Source: Streptomyces sp. CG 926 (lineage in GTDB: Bacteria > Actinomycetota > Actinomycetes > Streptomycetales > Streptomycetaceae). Taken from it: a stretch of 64,000 nucleotides of DNA. The stretch covers positions 1-64,000 of the forward strand of contig NZ_QGGZ01000016.1 in the NCBI RefSeq assembly GCF_003148825.1. Reading direction: 5' to 3'. Of the stretch, positions 49,817 to 58,062 are shown in pieces. Within the stretch, counting starts at the first letter, position 1, and the number at the start of each line of letters is the position of its first letter. The position numbers and the translations under genes are program-made. The notes beneath the pieces are model-generated. The model searched no databases. It saw only the letters and a program-made list of their open reading frames with translations, and was not told where the DNA came from.

Positions 49817-50650
49817 ATGCCCACTTTCACCGCACCTGACGGAACCCGGCTCGCCTACCGCATCCAAGGAAGCGGCGAGCCACTCGTCTGCGTCCCCGGA
49901 GGCCCGGCGGACTCCGCCTACCTCGGCGACCTCGGCGGTCTGTCCGTGCATCGCCGGCTGATCGCCTTGGACCTGCGAGGCACCGGCCGGTCCGCGGTCC
50001 CCGAGGACACCACCTCCTACCGCTGCGACCGCCTCGTCGAGGACGTCGAGGCCTTGCGCGAGCACCTCGGCCTCGCCCGGATCGACCTGCTCGCCCACTC
50101 GGCCGGCGCGAACCTCGCCGCGCGGTACGTGGCCCGGTACCCCGACCGGGTCCGCAGGCTCGCCCTGATCACCCCCGGCACCCGGGCTGTCGGCGTGGAG
50201 ATCACCGGGGAGAGCCGACGCGAGCTCGCACGGCTACGGAAGGGCGAGCCCTGGTACCCCGAGGCGTACACCGCACTGGAGGCGATCACCGAGGGCATCG
50301 GCACCGGTAGCGACCGGGACGCCATCAGCCCCTTCTTCCACGGACGTTGGGACGCCGCGGCGCGGCGGCACCAGGCAGCGGCCCGGCCGGACAACGAGGA
50401 AGCCGTCGCCCTCTTCGCGGCCGAGGGCGCCTTCGACCCGGAGGCCACCCGCGCCGCGCTCGCCATCTGGCAAAACCCTGTGCTGCTGCTCGCGGGGGAG
50501 TTCGACCTGAACAGCCCCCCACGGTCGGTGGCCGAGTTCGCCGGACTGCTTCCCCACGCCACGCTCGTCGTACAGCCGGGCGCGGGTCACTACCCCTGGC
50601 TCGACGACGCCGACCGATTCGTGGCGACCACCGCGGAGTTCCTCACGTAG
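49817..50650 (+). CDS. Alpha/beta hydrolase (proline-iminopeptidase-like)
   Basis: 277 residues. FTAPDGTRLAYRIQGSGEPL start, oxyanion CVPGGPADSAYLGD (HGGPG-like, as in prolyl aminopeptidases), nucleophile elbow LLAHSAGANLAARY (Ser in HSAG), late Asp in LAGEFDLNSP and His in GAGHYPWLDD. A peptidase, esterase or lactonase. ATG 49817; the operator palindrome lies just upstream, so repression by the divergent regulator is likely. A strong terminator follows at 50727. Confidence 0.87.
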   Translation: MPTFTAPDGTRLAYRIQGSGEPLVCVPGGPADSAYLGDLGGLSVHRRLIALDLRGTGRSAVPEDTTSYRCDRLVEDVEALREHLGLARIDLLAHSAGANLAARYVARYPDRVRRLALITPGTRAVGVEITGESRRELARLRKGEPWYPEAYTALEAITEGIGTGSDRDAISPFFHGRWDAAARRHQAAARPDNEEAVALFAAEGAFDPEATRAALAIWQNPVLLLAGEFDLNSPPRSVAEFAGLLPHATLVVQPGAGHYPWLDDADRFVATTAEFLT

Positions 50651-50726
50651 GTCCCGCTACGGCGCGCGGGCGGGCGGCCCCGTCCCGGGCGCGGGCCGTT
50701 GCGAGGGCAGGGTCGGAGGGCAGGGC

Positions 50727-50762
50727 GACGGCCCCGGCCGAATTCCCCCGGCCGGGGCCGTC
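50727..50762. terminator. Bidirectional terminator between hydrolase and P450
   Basis: Perfect 14-bp stem GACGGCCCCGGCCG / CGGCCGGGGCCGTC with an 8-nt loop between two convergent transcription units. Confidence 0.8.
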
Positions 50763-50798
50763 ATCGGGCAGGCGCGTCGTCCCGCGCGCCGACTCGAT

Positions 50799-51983
50799 TC
50801 ACCAGAGCACGGGCAGGCGCTCCGGGATGCGCTTCATGAAGCGGGTACGCCATACGAGCTGGTCGACCGGCACGGCGAGGGCGAGGTTGGGCATCTTCTC
50901 CAGGAGCACCTCGATGGCGATCTCGGTGTGCCGCTTGCCGAGAGCGGTGGCCGGGCAGTAGTGCTGTCCGCCGCCGAAGGAGAGGTGCGTGCCGGCGTTC
51001 GGCCGGTCGATGTCCGCGACGTGCGGGTCGGGGTACACATCGGGGTCGGTGTTGGCCGCCTCGACCAGGACGAGCATGAGCTCGCCCTTCTTCACCTCGA
51101 CGTCGCCGAGGGTGACGTCCTCCAGGGCGAGCCGGGGCAGGCCGTCGGCGATCGACAGGTTGATGCGCAGGAGTTCGTCCACCGCGGCCGGGATCTTCTC
51201 CGGCTCCTTGCGCAGTCGCTCCCACATCTCGGGGTTCTGGAGGAGGGAGACGATCGCCATGGTCAGGAAGCCCATGGTGGAGATGACCCCCGCGCCGAAC
51301 AGCGTGACGCCCACGGTGGCGAGCATCTCGTCCGTCAGGTGGTCGTAGTCGGGGTCGTTGCGCAGCGCGGCGAGCTCGGCGATCAGGCCGGTGGTGGTGG
51401 GGTCGTCGAGCCGCTCCACCATGTAGGCGATGTCGCGGTCCCAGTTGAGCTTGGCGCCGGTCACCGGGCAGGCGGAGTTCATGAACGCGATGTCGAGGCT
51501 GGCCGCGAGACGCGGCGCGTCGGACTCGGGAACGCCGAGGATGCGGCAGTGCAGGTTCTCGGCGTACGGGTTGGTGAACTGGCCGCGCAGGTCGACCGGC
51601 GCCCCGTGGCTCAGGAGGCTGTCGACCAGGTCGGTGGCCTGGGCGCGCATCCAGTCGGTGAGCCCGTCGGTCTTGGGGTTGATCGCCTTGAGCACGGCCT
51701 TGCGCAGTCCCGCGCCGGTGATGTTGCCCATGTTGTTGACGACCTCGGGCGGGATCGTCAGCGCGTACTGGCGAGGCACACCGGGTGCCGAGGTGTCCTT
51801 CAGGCTGAACCGGGGGTCTTCGAGGACCTGCTTGGCCAGCGGATAGGAGGAGACGAGCCAGGCTTCGTCGCCGGCTATCGTGCGAACCCGCTTCACCGGC
51901 TCGCTGCGCAGTTCCTCGATCTCGGGCGGGAGCTGGTCGCCGCGCGCTGAGAAGGGGAAGTCGAGCAGGGTGTCAGTGGACAT
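50799..51983 (-). CDS. CYP121-type cytochrome P450, partner of the cyclodipeptide synthase
   Basis: 394 residues. Haem Cys343 in LSFGGGQHYCPATALGKRH; I-helix LFGAGVISTMGFLTM; ELLRINLSIADGLPRL in place of the usual ExxR region wording; C-terminus VPVDQLVWRTRF...RIPERLPVLW. From memory this C-terminal block is nearly the same as M. tuberculosis CYP121A1 (396 aa, Cys345), which couples the tyrosine rings of cyclo(Tyr-Tyr) to mycocyclosin. Two residues that I recall as Gln385 and Arg386 near the CYP121 haem read Met383 and Lys384 here. ATG 51983 has AAGGAG upstream and overlaps the synthase gene by 11 bp. Confidence 0.93.
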   Translation of the reverse strand: MSTDTLLDFPFSARGDQLPPEIEELRSEPVKRVRTIAGDEAWLVSSYPLAKQVLEDPRFSLKDTSAPGVPRQYALTIPPEVVNNMGNITGAGLRKAVLKAINPKTDGLTDWMRAQATDLVDSLLSHGAPVDLRGQFTNPYAENLHCRILGVPESDAPRLAASLDIAFMNSACPVTGAKLNWDRDIAYMVERLDDPTTTGLIAELAALRNDPDYDHLTDEMLATVGVTLFGAGVISTMGFLTMAIVSLLQNPEMWERLRKEPEKIPAAVDELLRINLSIADGLPRLALEDVTLGDVEVKKGELMLVLVEAANTDPDVYPDPHVADIDRPNAGTHLSFGGGQHYCPATALGKRHTEIAIEVLLEKMPNLALAVPVDQLVWRTRFMKRIPERLPVLW

Positions 51984-52713
51984 CGGAAGCTCCTTCGGCG
52001 GGGGTGATGATGGCGTGACCCTGGTTGCGCGAAGCGCGCAGGCCCGAGCCGCGTGAGTAGAGCAGTTCCGCCATGGGCAGGAGCTGGTGGTAGCAATTGA
52101 GGGAGGACGGCACGCCGAGAATGGCCGGCGTGTCGAGGAAGAGCGGCATTTCTGCGCAGACGTACTCCAGGCACACGTCACGCTGCCGCGTGGTCGCGGC
52201 CTTCCCGTTCAGGACCTTGGACGAGAGGAACGCGTCGACCAGTGAGTTGCTGGTCTTGCGGAACTCCGGGTCGGTGTCCAGCAGGTTCGTCAGGTGACGG
52301 TGGAGCGCCCGGTAGGCGGGAATGTCGGTGAGGGATGACATCGGGCGGGCACGCAGGCGGACGCCGGTGGGATCGGCCTCCGCGGCGGCGTTGTTGACCT
52401 TGGCGCGAACGCCGCGCAGGTTCTTCACCGCCTTGCGTCGTGCTTCGTCCTCGCCGTAGCCGAGAGCCTCGTACATCTCTGCCACGTGCATGTCGGTGTA
52501 GATGAGATCGACCTGCTCGAAATTGCGCAGGCCCCAGTGGGCAAGGTCATTGACACGTTGGGCCGAGAAGTAGCTGTTCCCCGGGGAAATACCTATGACG
52601 GCATGATCGCCTTCGGTGCTGATCACCTGGCAATGCGGGGTGTACGGCCGGACTGTGAAGACTTCGGTTGCTGTCGTCAACAGGGGTCGGGTCCTTTGTG
52701 CCGCTAGTCCCAT
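51973..52713 (-). CDS. Cyclodipeptide synthase, Rv2275-like (probable cyclo(Tyr-Tyr) synthase)
   Basis: 246 residues. CDPSs use two aminoacyl-tRNAs to make a 2,5-diketopiperazine. Catalytic residues are all present: nucleophile Ser43 (GISPGNSYFS), Tyr184 and Glu188 (EYVCAE), Tyr208 (SLNCYHQ, 20 residues after the Glu, as in AlbC Glu182/Tyr202). Long stretches (TEGDHAVIG, EARRKAVKN, FLDTPAILGVPSSLN, GLRASRNQGHAI) agree with remembered M. tuberculosis Rv2275, which makes cyclo(L-Tyr-L-Tyr). ATG 52713 has only a weak ribosome site. The 3' end overlaps the P450 start by 11 bp (coupled translation). Confidence 0.94.
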   Translation of the reverse strand: MGLAAQRTRPLLTTATEVFTVRPYTPHCQVISTEGDHAVIGISPGNSYFSAQRVNDLAHWGLRNFEQVDLIYTDMHVAEMYEALGYGEDEARRKAVKNLRGVRAKVNNAAAEADPTGVRLRARPMSSLTDIPAYRALHRHLTNLLDTDPEFRKTSNSLVDAFLSSKVLNGKAATTRQRDVCLEYVCAEMPLFLDTPAILGVPSSLNCYHQLLPMAELLYSRGSGLRASRNQGHAIITPAEGASDVH

Positions 52714-53075
52714 GGGGCCCTGTGCCCCGGGTGTGGCGGCGACGTGACAGAAAGCTACCCGAACTCTGAGCGACCTTCCATGTGTTCTGGGTAGTAACTC
52801 ATCTGTCGGACGACTCGGTTGACCCGGGCATCCTTTGAACACGGCCGATCCGGGGCCCGGTGGCGGCCGGGCGGCTGTGTTTCACCGGCTGTTTCCGGAA
52901 TGTCCACCGGCGTGAAATCGGTCGGCCGACCGGAATTCCTCCCGGCCGATTCCGGCCGATTCAGGTCGTGGGTCGGTGCTGAAGGACCATCAGCCTCCCC
53001 TTGCTGTACCGGCCTTTCCGGTCGGCGCGCGCGAGGGGCGGGCCGACCGGGAACCGCCGAGGAAAGCGGAGCCGG
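52714..53075. promoter_or_regulatory. Control region of the synthase-P450 operon
   Basis: A 362-bp intergenic region. An inverted repeat CTACCCGAAC (52755-52764) and GTTCTGGGTAG (52784-52794), arms equal but for one extra base, separated by 19 nt, lies about 40-80 bp upstream of the synthase start. The patch is AT-richer than its surroundings. Two direct copies of CGGCCGATTC occur near 52944-52963. I see no gene here. Confidence 0.45.
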
Positions 53076-54044
53076 TCAGTAGGCGAGCGCCGCCAGGACC
53101 GGGGCGTGGTCGGAGGGGCTGTCGTGCGGTGCGGCCGGGTGCGCGCCGTCCACCGTCGGCAGCCGCTCCGGGCCGGTGAAGACCCGTTCCAGACGGGGCA
53201 ACAGGGCCTGGCTCACCAGGATGTGGTCGATGAGCTCCTTCTGGCCGTCGAAGACGCGGGAGAAACCGCCCTGTTCCAGGATGCGTGGCGCGAGGTTCCA
53301 CAGGCGGCGCGGATCGCCGAGGTCGGTGTCCGGGAAGCCACCGGTACCGATCTGCGAGCCGGGCGGCCCGTACAGGATCTGTGTCGTGGCGGCCTTGAAC
53401 TCGTCGTTGAGGTCACCCATCACGATCACCTCGTGCCTGCGGCCGTCGCCCTGCAACAGCTGGTCGGCCACGAAGCGCATGGTGACGGCCTCCGCGGCCC
53501 GGCGGTACAGGGCGTACGCGGCGTAGCGGGCCCGCAGTTGCTCGTCGTCCGTACTGTGCCGGTTGCCGGGGAAGGTCAGCAGCTTCGACTTGAGATGACA
53601 GACGGCCACTCCCATGGTGTGGCCGGGCGCGGGACTCCAACGGACGACCAGGCCGCCACGACCCATCCTCCTGATCATGGTTCCGTCGTCCTCGACCCGG
53701 ACGGGCGGGAGGTGGTCCGGGAAGGCGGTCCGGTCCTCGACCACGGTGAGCGGCCGGCGGCTGAGGAACCCCACCCGGATGCCGCGGCGGTCGGGGTGCG
53801 TGGAGAGCGCGATGTGCCAGTCGCCGTCGAGCCGGTCGACCAGATCGGCCAACGCCTCACGGCTGCCCACCTCCTGGACGCCGAGGAGATCCGGTGCGAG
53901 GTGGTCGATGGTGGCCGCCAAGGTCTCCAGCTTCGCCTGGTAGGTGGCCTCGTCCTTGGCGGCGCAGCGGTTCGAGGGTGGGCCGCCCGGGGGCAGTGGG
54001 CGGCACAGGTTCTCCAGGTTCCACGTACCGATGACCACGCTCAC
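53076..54044 (-). CDS. Endonuclease/exonuclease/phosphatase-family protein
   Basis: 322 residues with EEP-fold motifs: VIGTWNLENLC (metal Asn), LLGVQEVGS (catalytic Glu), VAVCHLKSKL, VIVMGDLNDE (Asp, Asn), LIDHILVS and SDHAPVLAAL (terminal Asp-His). Substrate may be DNA, a phosphodiester or a phosphoester; RNA/DNA repair and extracellular nuclease are both possible, but no signal peptide is seen. GTG 54044 has GAGGAG six bases upstream. It follows the serine hydrolase gene by 15 bp, so they form an operon. Confidence 0.86.
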   Translation of the reverse strand: MSVVIGTWNLENLCRPLPPGGPPSNRCAAKDEATYQAKLETLAATIDHLAPDLLGVQEVGSREALADLVDRLDGDWHIALSTHPDRRGIRVGFLSRRPLTVVEDRTAFPDHLPPVRVEDDGTMIRRMGRGGLVVRWSPAPGHTMGVAVCHLKSKLLTFPGNRHSTDDEQLRARYAAYALYRRAAEAVTMRFVADQLLQGDGRRHEVIVMGDLNDEFKAATTQILYGPPGSQIGTGGFPDTDLGDPRRLWNLAPRILEQGGFSRVFDGQKELIDHILVSQALLPRLERVFTGPERLPTVDGAHPAAPHDSPSDHAPVLAALAY

Positions 54045-54059
54045 GGCTGCTCCTCGCCG

Positions 54060-55319
54060 TCAACCTGACTTGGGCACCACCGGTTTGTGTCCGGGATACA
54101 CGTGATCGGGGGTGACGATGGAGGTCACCGCCTCGCCGAACAGCGTGCTGGGCTCCTGCCCCTTGTACAGGCTGTCGGTGTTCAGGACGATGACCATCGT
54201 CGCCTGTGCCGACGGCAGGTAGACGGGCAGCACCTCGTAGCCCGGGATCGAGCCGTTGTGGCCGATCCAGCCCTGGACGTCGAAGATGCCGAGTCCGTAG
54301 CCCGCACCCGGGATGTTCATCGGGGTGGTCTTCAGGCGTTCGGCCTGCGTCGCGGGCTTCAACAACGTGCCGGTGGCGAGGGTGCGGGCCCAGCTGCGCA
54401 GGTCCTGGACGTCGGAGGCCATCTCTCCGGCGGCCCAGGCCCAGGACGGGTTCCAGCCGGTCGCGTCCTCGACCTCGCCCGAGGCCGTCTGGTCGGTGTA
54501 GCCGTGCGCGTAGGGCGTCGGCAGGGCCGGACTCGTGGGGAACACCGTGCTGCGCAGCCCGGCCGGTCCCAGGACGTCCTTGGTGATCACCTCGTGGAGC
54601 GGCCTGCCGGTGATCTTCTCCACGACCAGGCCGAGCAGGATCAGATTGGTGTTGCTGTAGTCGAACTCCGCGCCCGGCTCGAACTGCACGGGGTGCGCGA
54701 AGGAGACGTCGAGCAACTGCTGCGGGGTGAAGGACTGTTCCGGATCGGCCTCGAACTTCTTGACGAAGCCTTCGTCCAGGCTGTAGTTGAAGAGCCCGCT
54801 GCGCATGCCCGCCAGTTGCCGCAGGGTGATCCGGTCACCGTTGGGAACCCCTGCGACGTACCTGCCGATGGGGTCGTCCAGGCCCGCCTCGCCCTGGTCG
54901 ACGAGCTGGAGGAGAGCGGTGACGGTGAACGTCTTGGTCTCACTGCCGATGCGCACGTGGAGGTCGGGAGTCATCGGCGCGCCGGTCGCCTTGTCCGCCA
55001 CGCCGAAGGACCGCAGGTAGCTTCCCTTGCCGGGGGCCCAGAGGCCGACCGTCACACCCGGTACCCGTGCCTCGCGCATGACCCGACGCACGGCGGCGTC
55101 GAGTTGCGCCGCGACCGCGGGTGTGAGCGGCGTGAAGCCGGTATCGGTGTCCGAGGACGGGGGAGGGGTGGGGGCCGCGGCCGCGGCCGCGTAGCCGGAG
55201 GTGGATCGTTCGGGAGCGGACGCCCCCGCCGCGGAGCCCGCGGCCGCCGGGGCGATGAGCGCTCCTGTCGCGGCGGCAGCCACGCAGGCCCGGCGTAGCC
55301 GGAGGTGGGTTGGCTTCAC
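54060..55319 (-). CDS. Secreted serine hydrolase / D,D-carboxypeptidase family
   Basis: 419 residues with a long signal peptide (CVAAAATGALIAPAAAGSA). Intact catalytic boxes: Ser126-Glu-Thr-Lys129 (RIGSETKTF), EFDYSNTN (YSN) and WIGHNGSIPGY (HxG). Streptomyces R61 DD-peptidase-like; expected to act on peptidoglycan stem peptides or on D-amino-acid esters outside the cell. GTG 55319 is chosen for AGGAGA seven bases upstream. It is followed closely by the EEP-family gene. Confidence 0.88.
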   Translation of the reverse strand: MKPTHLRLRRACVAAAATGALIAPAAAGSAAGASAPERSTSGYAAAAAAPTPPPSSDTDTGFTPLTPAVAAQLDAAVRRVMREARVPGVTVGLWAPGKGSYLRSFGVADKATGAPMTPDLHVRIGSETKTFTVTALLQLVDQGEAGLDDPIGRYVAGVPNGDRITLRQLAGMRSGLFNYSLDEGFVKKFEADPEQSFTPQQLLDVSFAHPVQFEPGAEFDYSNTNLILLGLVVEKITGRPLHEVITKDVLGPAGLRSTVFPTSPALPTPYAHGYTDQTASGEVEDATGWNPSWAWAAGEMASDVQDLRSWARTLATGTLLKPATQAERLKTTPMNIPGAGYGLGIFDVQGWIGHNGSIPGYEVLPVYLPSAQATMVIVLNTDSLYKGQEPSTLFGEAVTSIVTPDHVYPGHKPVVPKSG

Positions 55320-55416
55320 GGCATGGTCTCCTGCCGTCCGAGGGACCCGGGCAACACCATCAGCGTAGGTCCGGGTGCCCCCGATCGCGCGGTGAGCTCT
55401 AAGCCGCCGCGGGGCC

Positions 55417-56289
55417 TCAGGACGCCGGGAGCTCGCGCAGATGTCCCTCCCCGACGAGCGCGACACCGCCTCCGACGCGTACCGGGCGGATGTCCCGGCC
55501 GTGGCCGTCCGCGCTGACGGTCATCGTGCTGGGGCGCCCGGTGAAGCGGCCCTGACGCAGCGGGCTCCGCTCCCCGGCGCCGATCCGGCCGTGGCTACGC
55601 AGATAGGCGGCGGCGCAGCCCGCTCCGCTCCCGGTGGCGACGTCCTCCAGGAGCCCGTCGTTGCTCCAGTGCCTGCCCTCCATGGCCGCGGCGTCCAGCA
55701 GGTAGGCGAACTCGGCGCCGATACGGGCCAGGGGCGCGTCGAGAGCCTCGACGACGCGGGCGCGGGCCAGCGCGTCGCCGCGTACGGGGAGCACCAGGTA
55801 CCGCAGGCCCGTGGAGACCACCTCCGGGGGCAGGTCCGGGTCCAGGTCGGCCGGTTCGAGGGCGAACAGGCCGGCCAGCCCCTCGGGGTCGGGTCTACCC
55901 AGGAAGGTGGCCGCGCCTTGGTCGAGGTGGCTCTCGTACCGGCCCGGGCCCCGACGCTCGGTGGAGACCTGCACCGGACGGCCGGGCAGGCGCAGGGTCC
56001 AGGCCTCGTGGTCGCCGTCGCCGTGGAGGGCGTGCAGTACCGCGGCGGCGCCGATGAGAGGGTGCCCGGCGAACTCCAGCTCCCCCGCGAGGTCGAACAC
56101 CCGCGCCCGCCACGTGCGTGGCCGCCCGGGCGAGCTGTCGCGCACCAGGAACACGGACTCGAAGTGCCGCATTTCCTGCGTGATCGCCTGCATCTGCCCG
56201 CCGGTCAGCGGATCGGCTTCGGGGAAGACCGCGAGGCTGTTGCCGCTGTAGGGACGGTCGGTGAACACGTCGACGTGGTGGTAGCGCAT
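55417..56289 (-). CDS. PhzF-family isomerase
   Basis: 290 residues. The PhzF diaminopimelate-epimerase-like fold is shown by YHHVDVFTDRPYSGNSLAVF, Glu44 (MRHFESVFL, the catalytic Glu45 of PhzF), LEFAGHPLIGAA and DVATGSGAGCAAAYL. PhzF isomerises a phenazine precursor, but most members are stand-alone isomerases of unknown substrate; no other phenazine gene is present. ATG 56289. The 56290-56593 stretch upstream shows nothing I can support. Confidence 0.88.
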   Translation of the reverse strand: MRYHHVDVFTDRPYSGNSLAVFPEADPLTGGQMQAITQEMRHFESVFLVRDSSPGRPRTWRARVFDLAGELEFAGHPLIGAAAVLHALHGDGDHEAWTLRLPGRPVQVSTERRGPGRYESHLDQGAATFLGRPDPEGLAGLFALEPADLDPDLPPEVVSTGLRYLVLPVRGDALARARVVEALDAPLARIGAEFAYLLDAAAMEGRHWSNDGLLEDVATGSGAGCAAAYLRSHGRIGAGERSPLRQGRFTGRPSTMTVSADGHGRDIRPVRVGGGVALVGEGHLRELPAS

Positions 56290-56593
56290 GGCGGCGACGC
56301 TACCGGGGGCGGGGGAGGGGGGCGTCCGCGGCGGGGCGGTTCCGGCGCCGCACGCGGGGCGGCTCCGGCGCGGAGCGTGGCCAGGCCGTCTCTTTCGGAT
56401 CCTGTCGGCCGGGCCCGCGTTGTCCGGGGCCCTGCATCTCCGCCGGCTACCGCTGGGCGGGGCCGCGGGGCCGAGGCACGCCCGTGTACCGGACGTACCG
56501 GGGTGCTCCGAGAACGCCGCGAGGTGCGGTGCCGGGCGACGCAGGCCCCGGCAATTCGAAAGAGAGAGCCTAGGTGCCGGGTCAGGCGTCGGC

Positions 56594-56685
56594 CTGGTGC
56601 TGTGACCGGCTGGGTTGACCGGGTCGCGACGCCCGGCACGGCACCTCGCCTCGTCCTCGGATCACGCGAGCGTCTCCAGTCCTAG
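56594..56685. mobile_element. Truncated fold-back element, copy C
   Basis: About 92 bp matching the left half of copies A and B (GTGACCGG...GTTGACCGGGTCGCGA then CGCCCGGCACGGCACCTCGCC), diverged at perhaps 15-20% and ending in CTAG (56682-56685). The right inverted repeat is missing. Its terminal TAG, read on the minus strand, is the stop codon of the adjacent methyltransferase remnant, the same relation to a stop codon seen for copy B. Confidence 0.65.
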
Positions 56686-57477
56686 GCGCGGCCGTGCGCC
56701 GGGAGCGCGGCATGGGGCAGCACGAGCCCGCCCGCCTGGTCGGTGAACTCCAGGCACAGCGTGTCGAGATGAACCTTGGCGGACTCGACGACCTCGGTCG
56801 ATCGGCTCCGCACGATCTGCGCGACGGTGGCGATGGCGGCGGCCGACCGCTCCGCCACTCCTCGGAAGTCGTCCGGTGGTCCCACAGCAGGGTCTCGCAG
56901 CCGGCGTCCCGCACACCTGCCCTGGTCGGCAGCGCGGCGAAGTCCTGCGCACGGCGAGAGAACTCGTCGTCGGGAGCCGATGCGTGAGGTGTGCCTCGGC
57001 CGACAGCCGCCGCCTGGACCGCTCGTCCGAGCAACGTCTGCCCGGAGGCCGCCGGGGCCGCCCAGAGCGTGACGGCCGATCGCCCGCCCGGCCGGGTCAC
57101 CCGGCGCAAATCCTCCAGGGCTGCCCGAGGTCGTGCGACATGGTTCACGACGAAGTTGCCGATCACCGTGTCGAACGCGCCGTCGGCGTACGGCAGGGTG
57201 GGCGGGTAGCAAGGTGTGCCTCGGCCGCCGGTGCGGTCCGGGCGGCCACGGCGACCATCTCGGTTCGGCGTCCACCGCCGTCACCTTCGCTCCCCGCTCG
57301 CCCGCGCCTTCGGCGGCGGTCCCGGTACCCGACCCCATGTCGAGCACGCGCGTGCCCGGTGCCCGGCGGCGTCGAGCAGCCGGGCACCGGGTACGCGCAG
57401 AGCTTGCCGAAACTGCCCGCGTAGGCATCGGCCTGTGCGGCCCACGCTCGACGCTCAAAGGTGTCGAACGCTGTCAT
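56682..57477 (-). pseudogene. SAM methyltransferase with multiple frameshifts
   Basis: Pieces of one methyltransferase appear in three frames in the right order: MTAFDTFERRAWAAQADAYA, then VLDMGSGTGTAAEGAGERGA (motif I), MVAVAARTAPAAEAHLA, FVVNHVARPRAALEDLRRVT, DEFSRRAQDFAALP, and finally TEVVESAKVHLDTLCLEFTD to the stop at 56682. At least three or four frame changes are needed, so the gene is dead or the sequence is poor here. Confidence 0.75.
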
Positions 57478-57581
57478 CGTCGTCACAGGTCCTCCCTCCC
57501 CGGAACGGTCCCGAGGTCAATGGATCGATCACAGCGCCCCGACCGCCTCCGTGCTCGTGGGGTGTCGGCGCCGGGCCGGTC

Positions 57582-57905
57582 CTAGGGGGAATCGGAATCT
57601 CCGGGTGAGGCGGCGATCTTTCCGATCCGGTGGTTGTGGCGGCGGCGAAGCAATTCCACGGCGGGTACCGTCACCGCCCAGAAGGCGGCAAGACTCGCCC
57701 ACAGTGGCAGCGCGCTGTGGAGCAGAACCACGCTCGCACCCAATGTGAGCCCGTAGAGTGCGTCGATCCCGGACGGAACGATTCCACGGTTCAGGAATAT
57801 CGGGGGCATGAATCGATTTCCGTCGCCCCTCGAAAGGTGCTGAATGTACATGATGCTGGAAGACGTGGCGATGGTCAGGGCGGCAATAATTATCACGATC
57901 TTCAT
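57582..57905 (-). CDS. Small two-span membrane protein
   Basis: 107 residues. Membrane segments KIVIIIAALTIATSSSIMYI and VVLLHSALPLWASLAAFWAV, with a basic C-terminus (RRRHNHRIGK). Codon use is less GC-biased at the start than the neighbours (ATTATTA-type codons), which may mean recent transfer or an AT-rich leader. GGGAAAG lies about 12 bases before ATG 57905. No recognised family. Confidence 0.6.
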   Translation of the reverse strand: MKIVIIIAALTIATSSSIMYIQHLSRGDGNRFMPPIFLNRGIVPSGIDALYGLTLGASVVLLHSALPLWASLAAFWAVTVPAVELLRRRHNHRIGKIAASPGDSDSP

Positions 57906-58062
57906 CGGAGTCTGCTTTCCCGTGCGAAGGATTTCCCCTCTTCAGGGAACCCGTCGGTAGGAATTGCGTCATGATCCGAATATTCGTGGCTTGACATCGG
58001 CAATTTCCCGGGCCTGCCGGCATCCGCCGTCCGGGGCGGGCAGGAGGGCCTAGGCTTCCGCC

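Noticed and set aside
55417..56289. Phenazine biosynthesis cluster because of PhzF
   Set aside because: No other phz gene is nearby; PhzF homologues are common as single genes.
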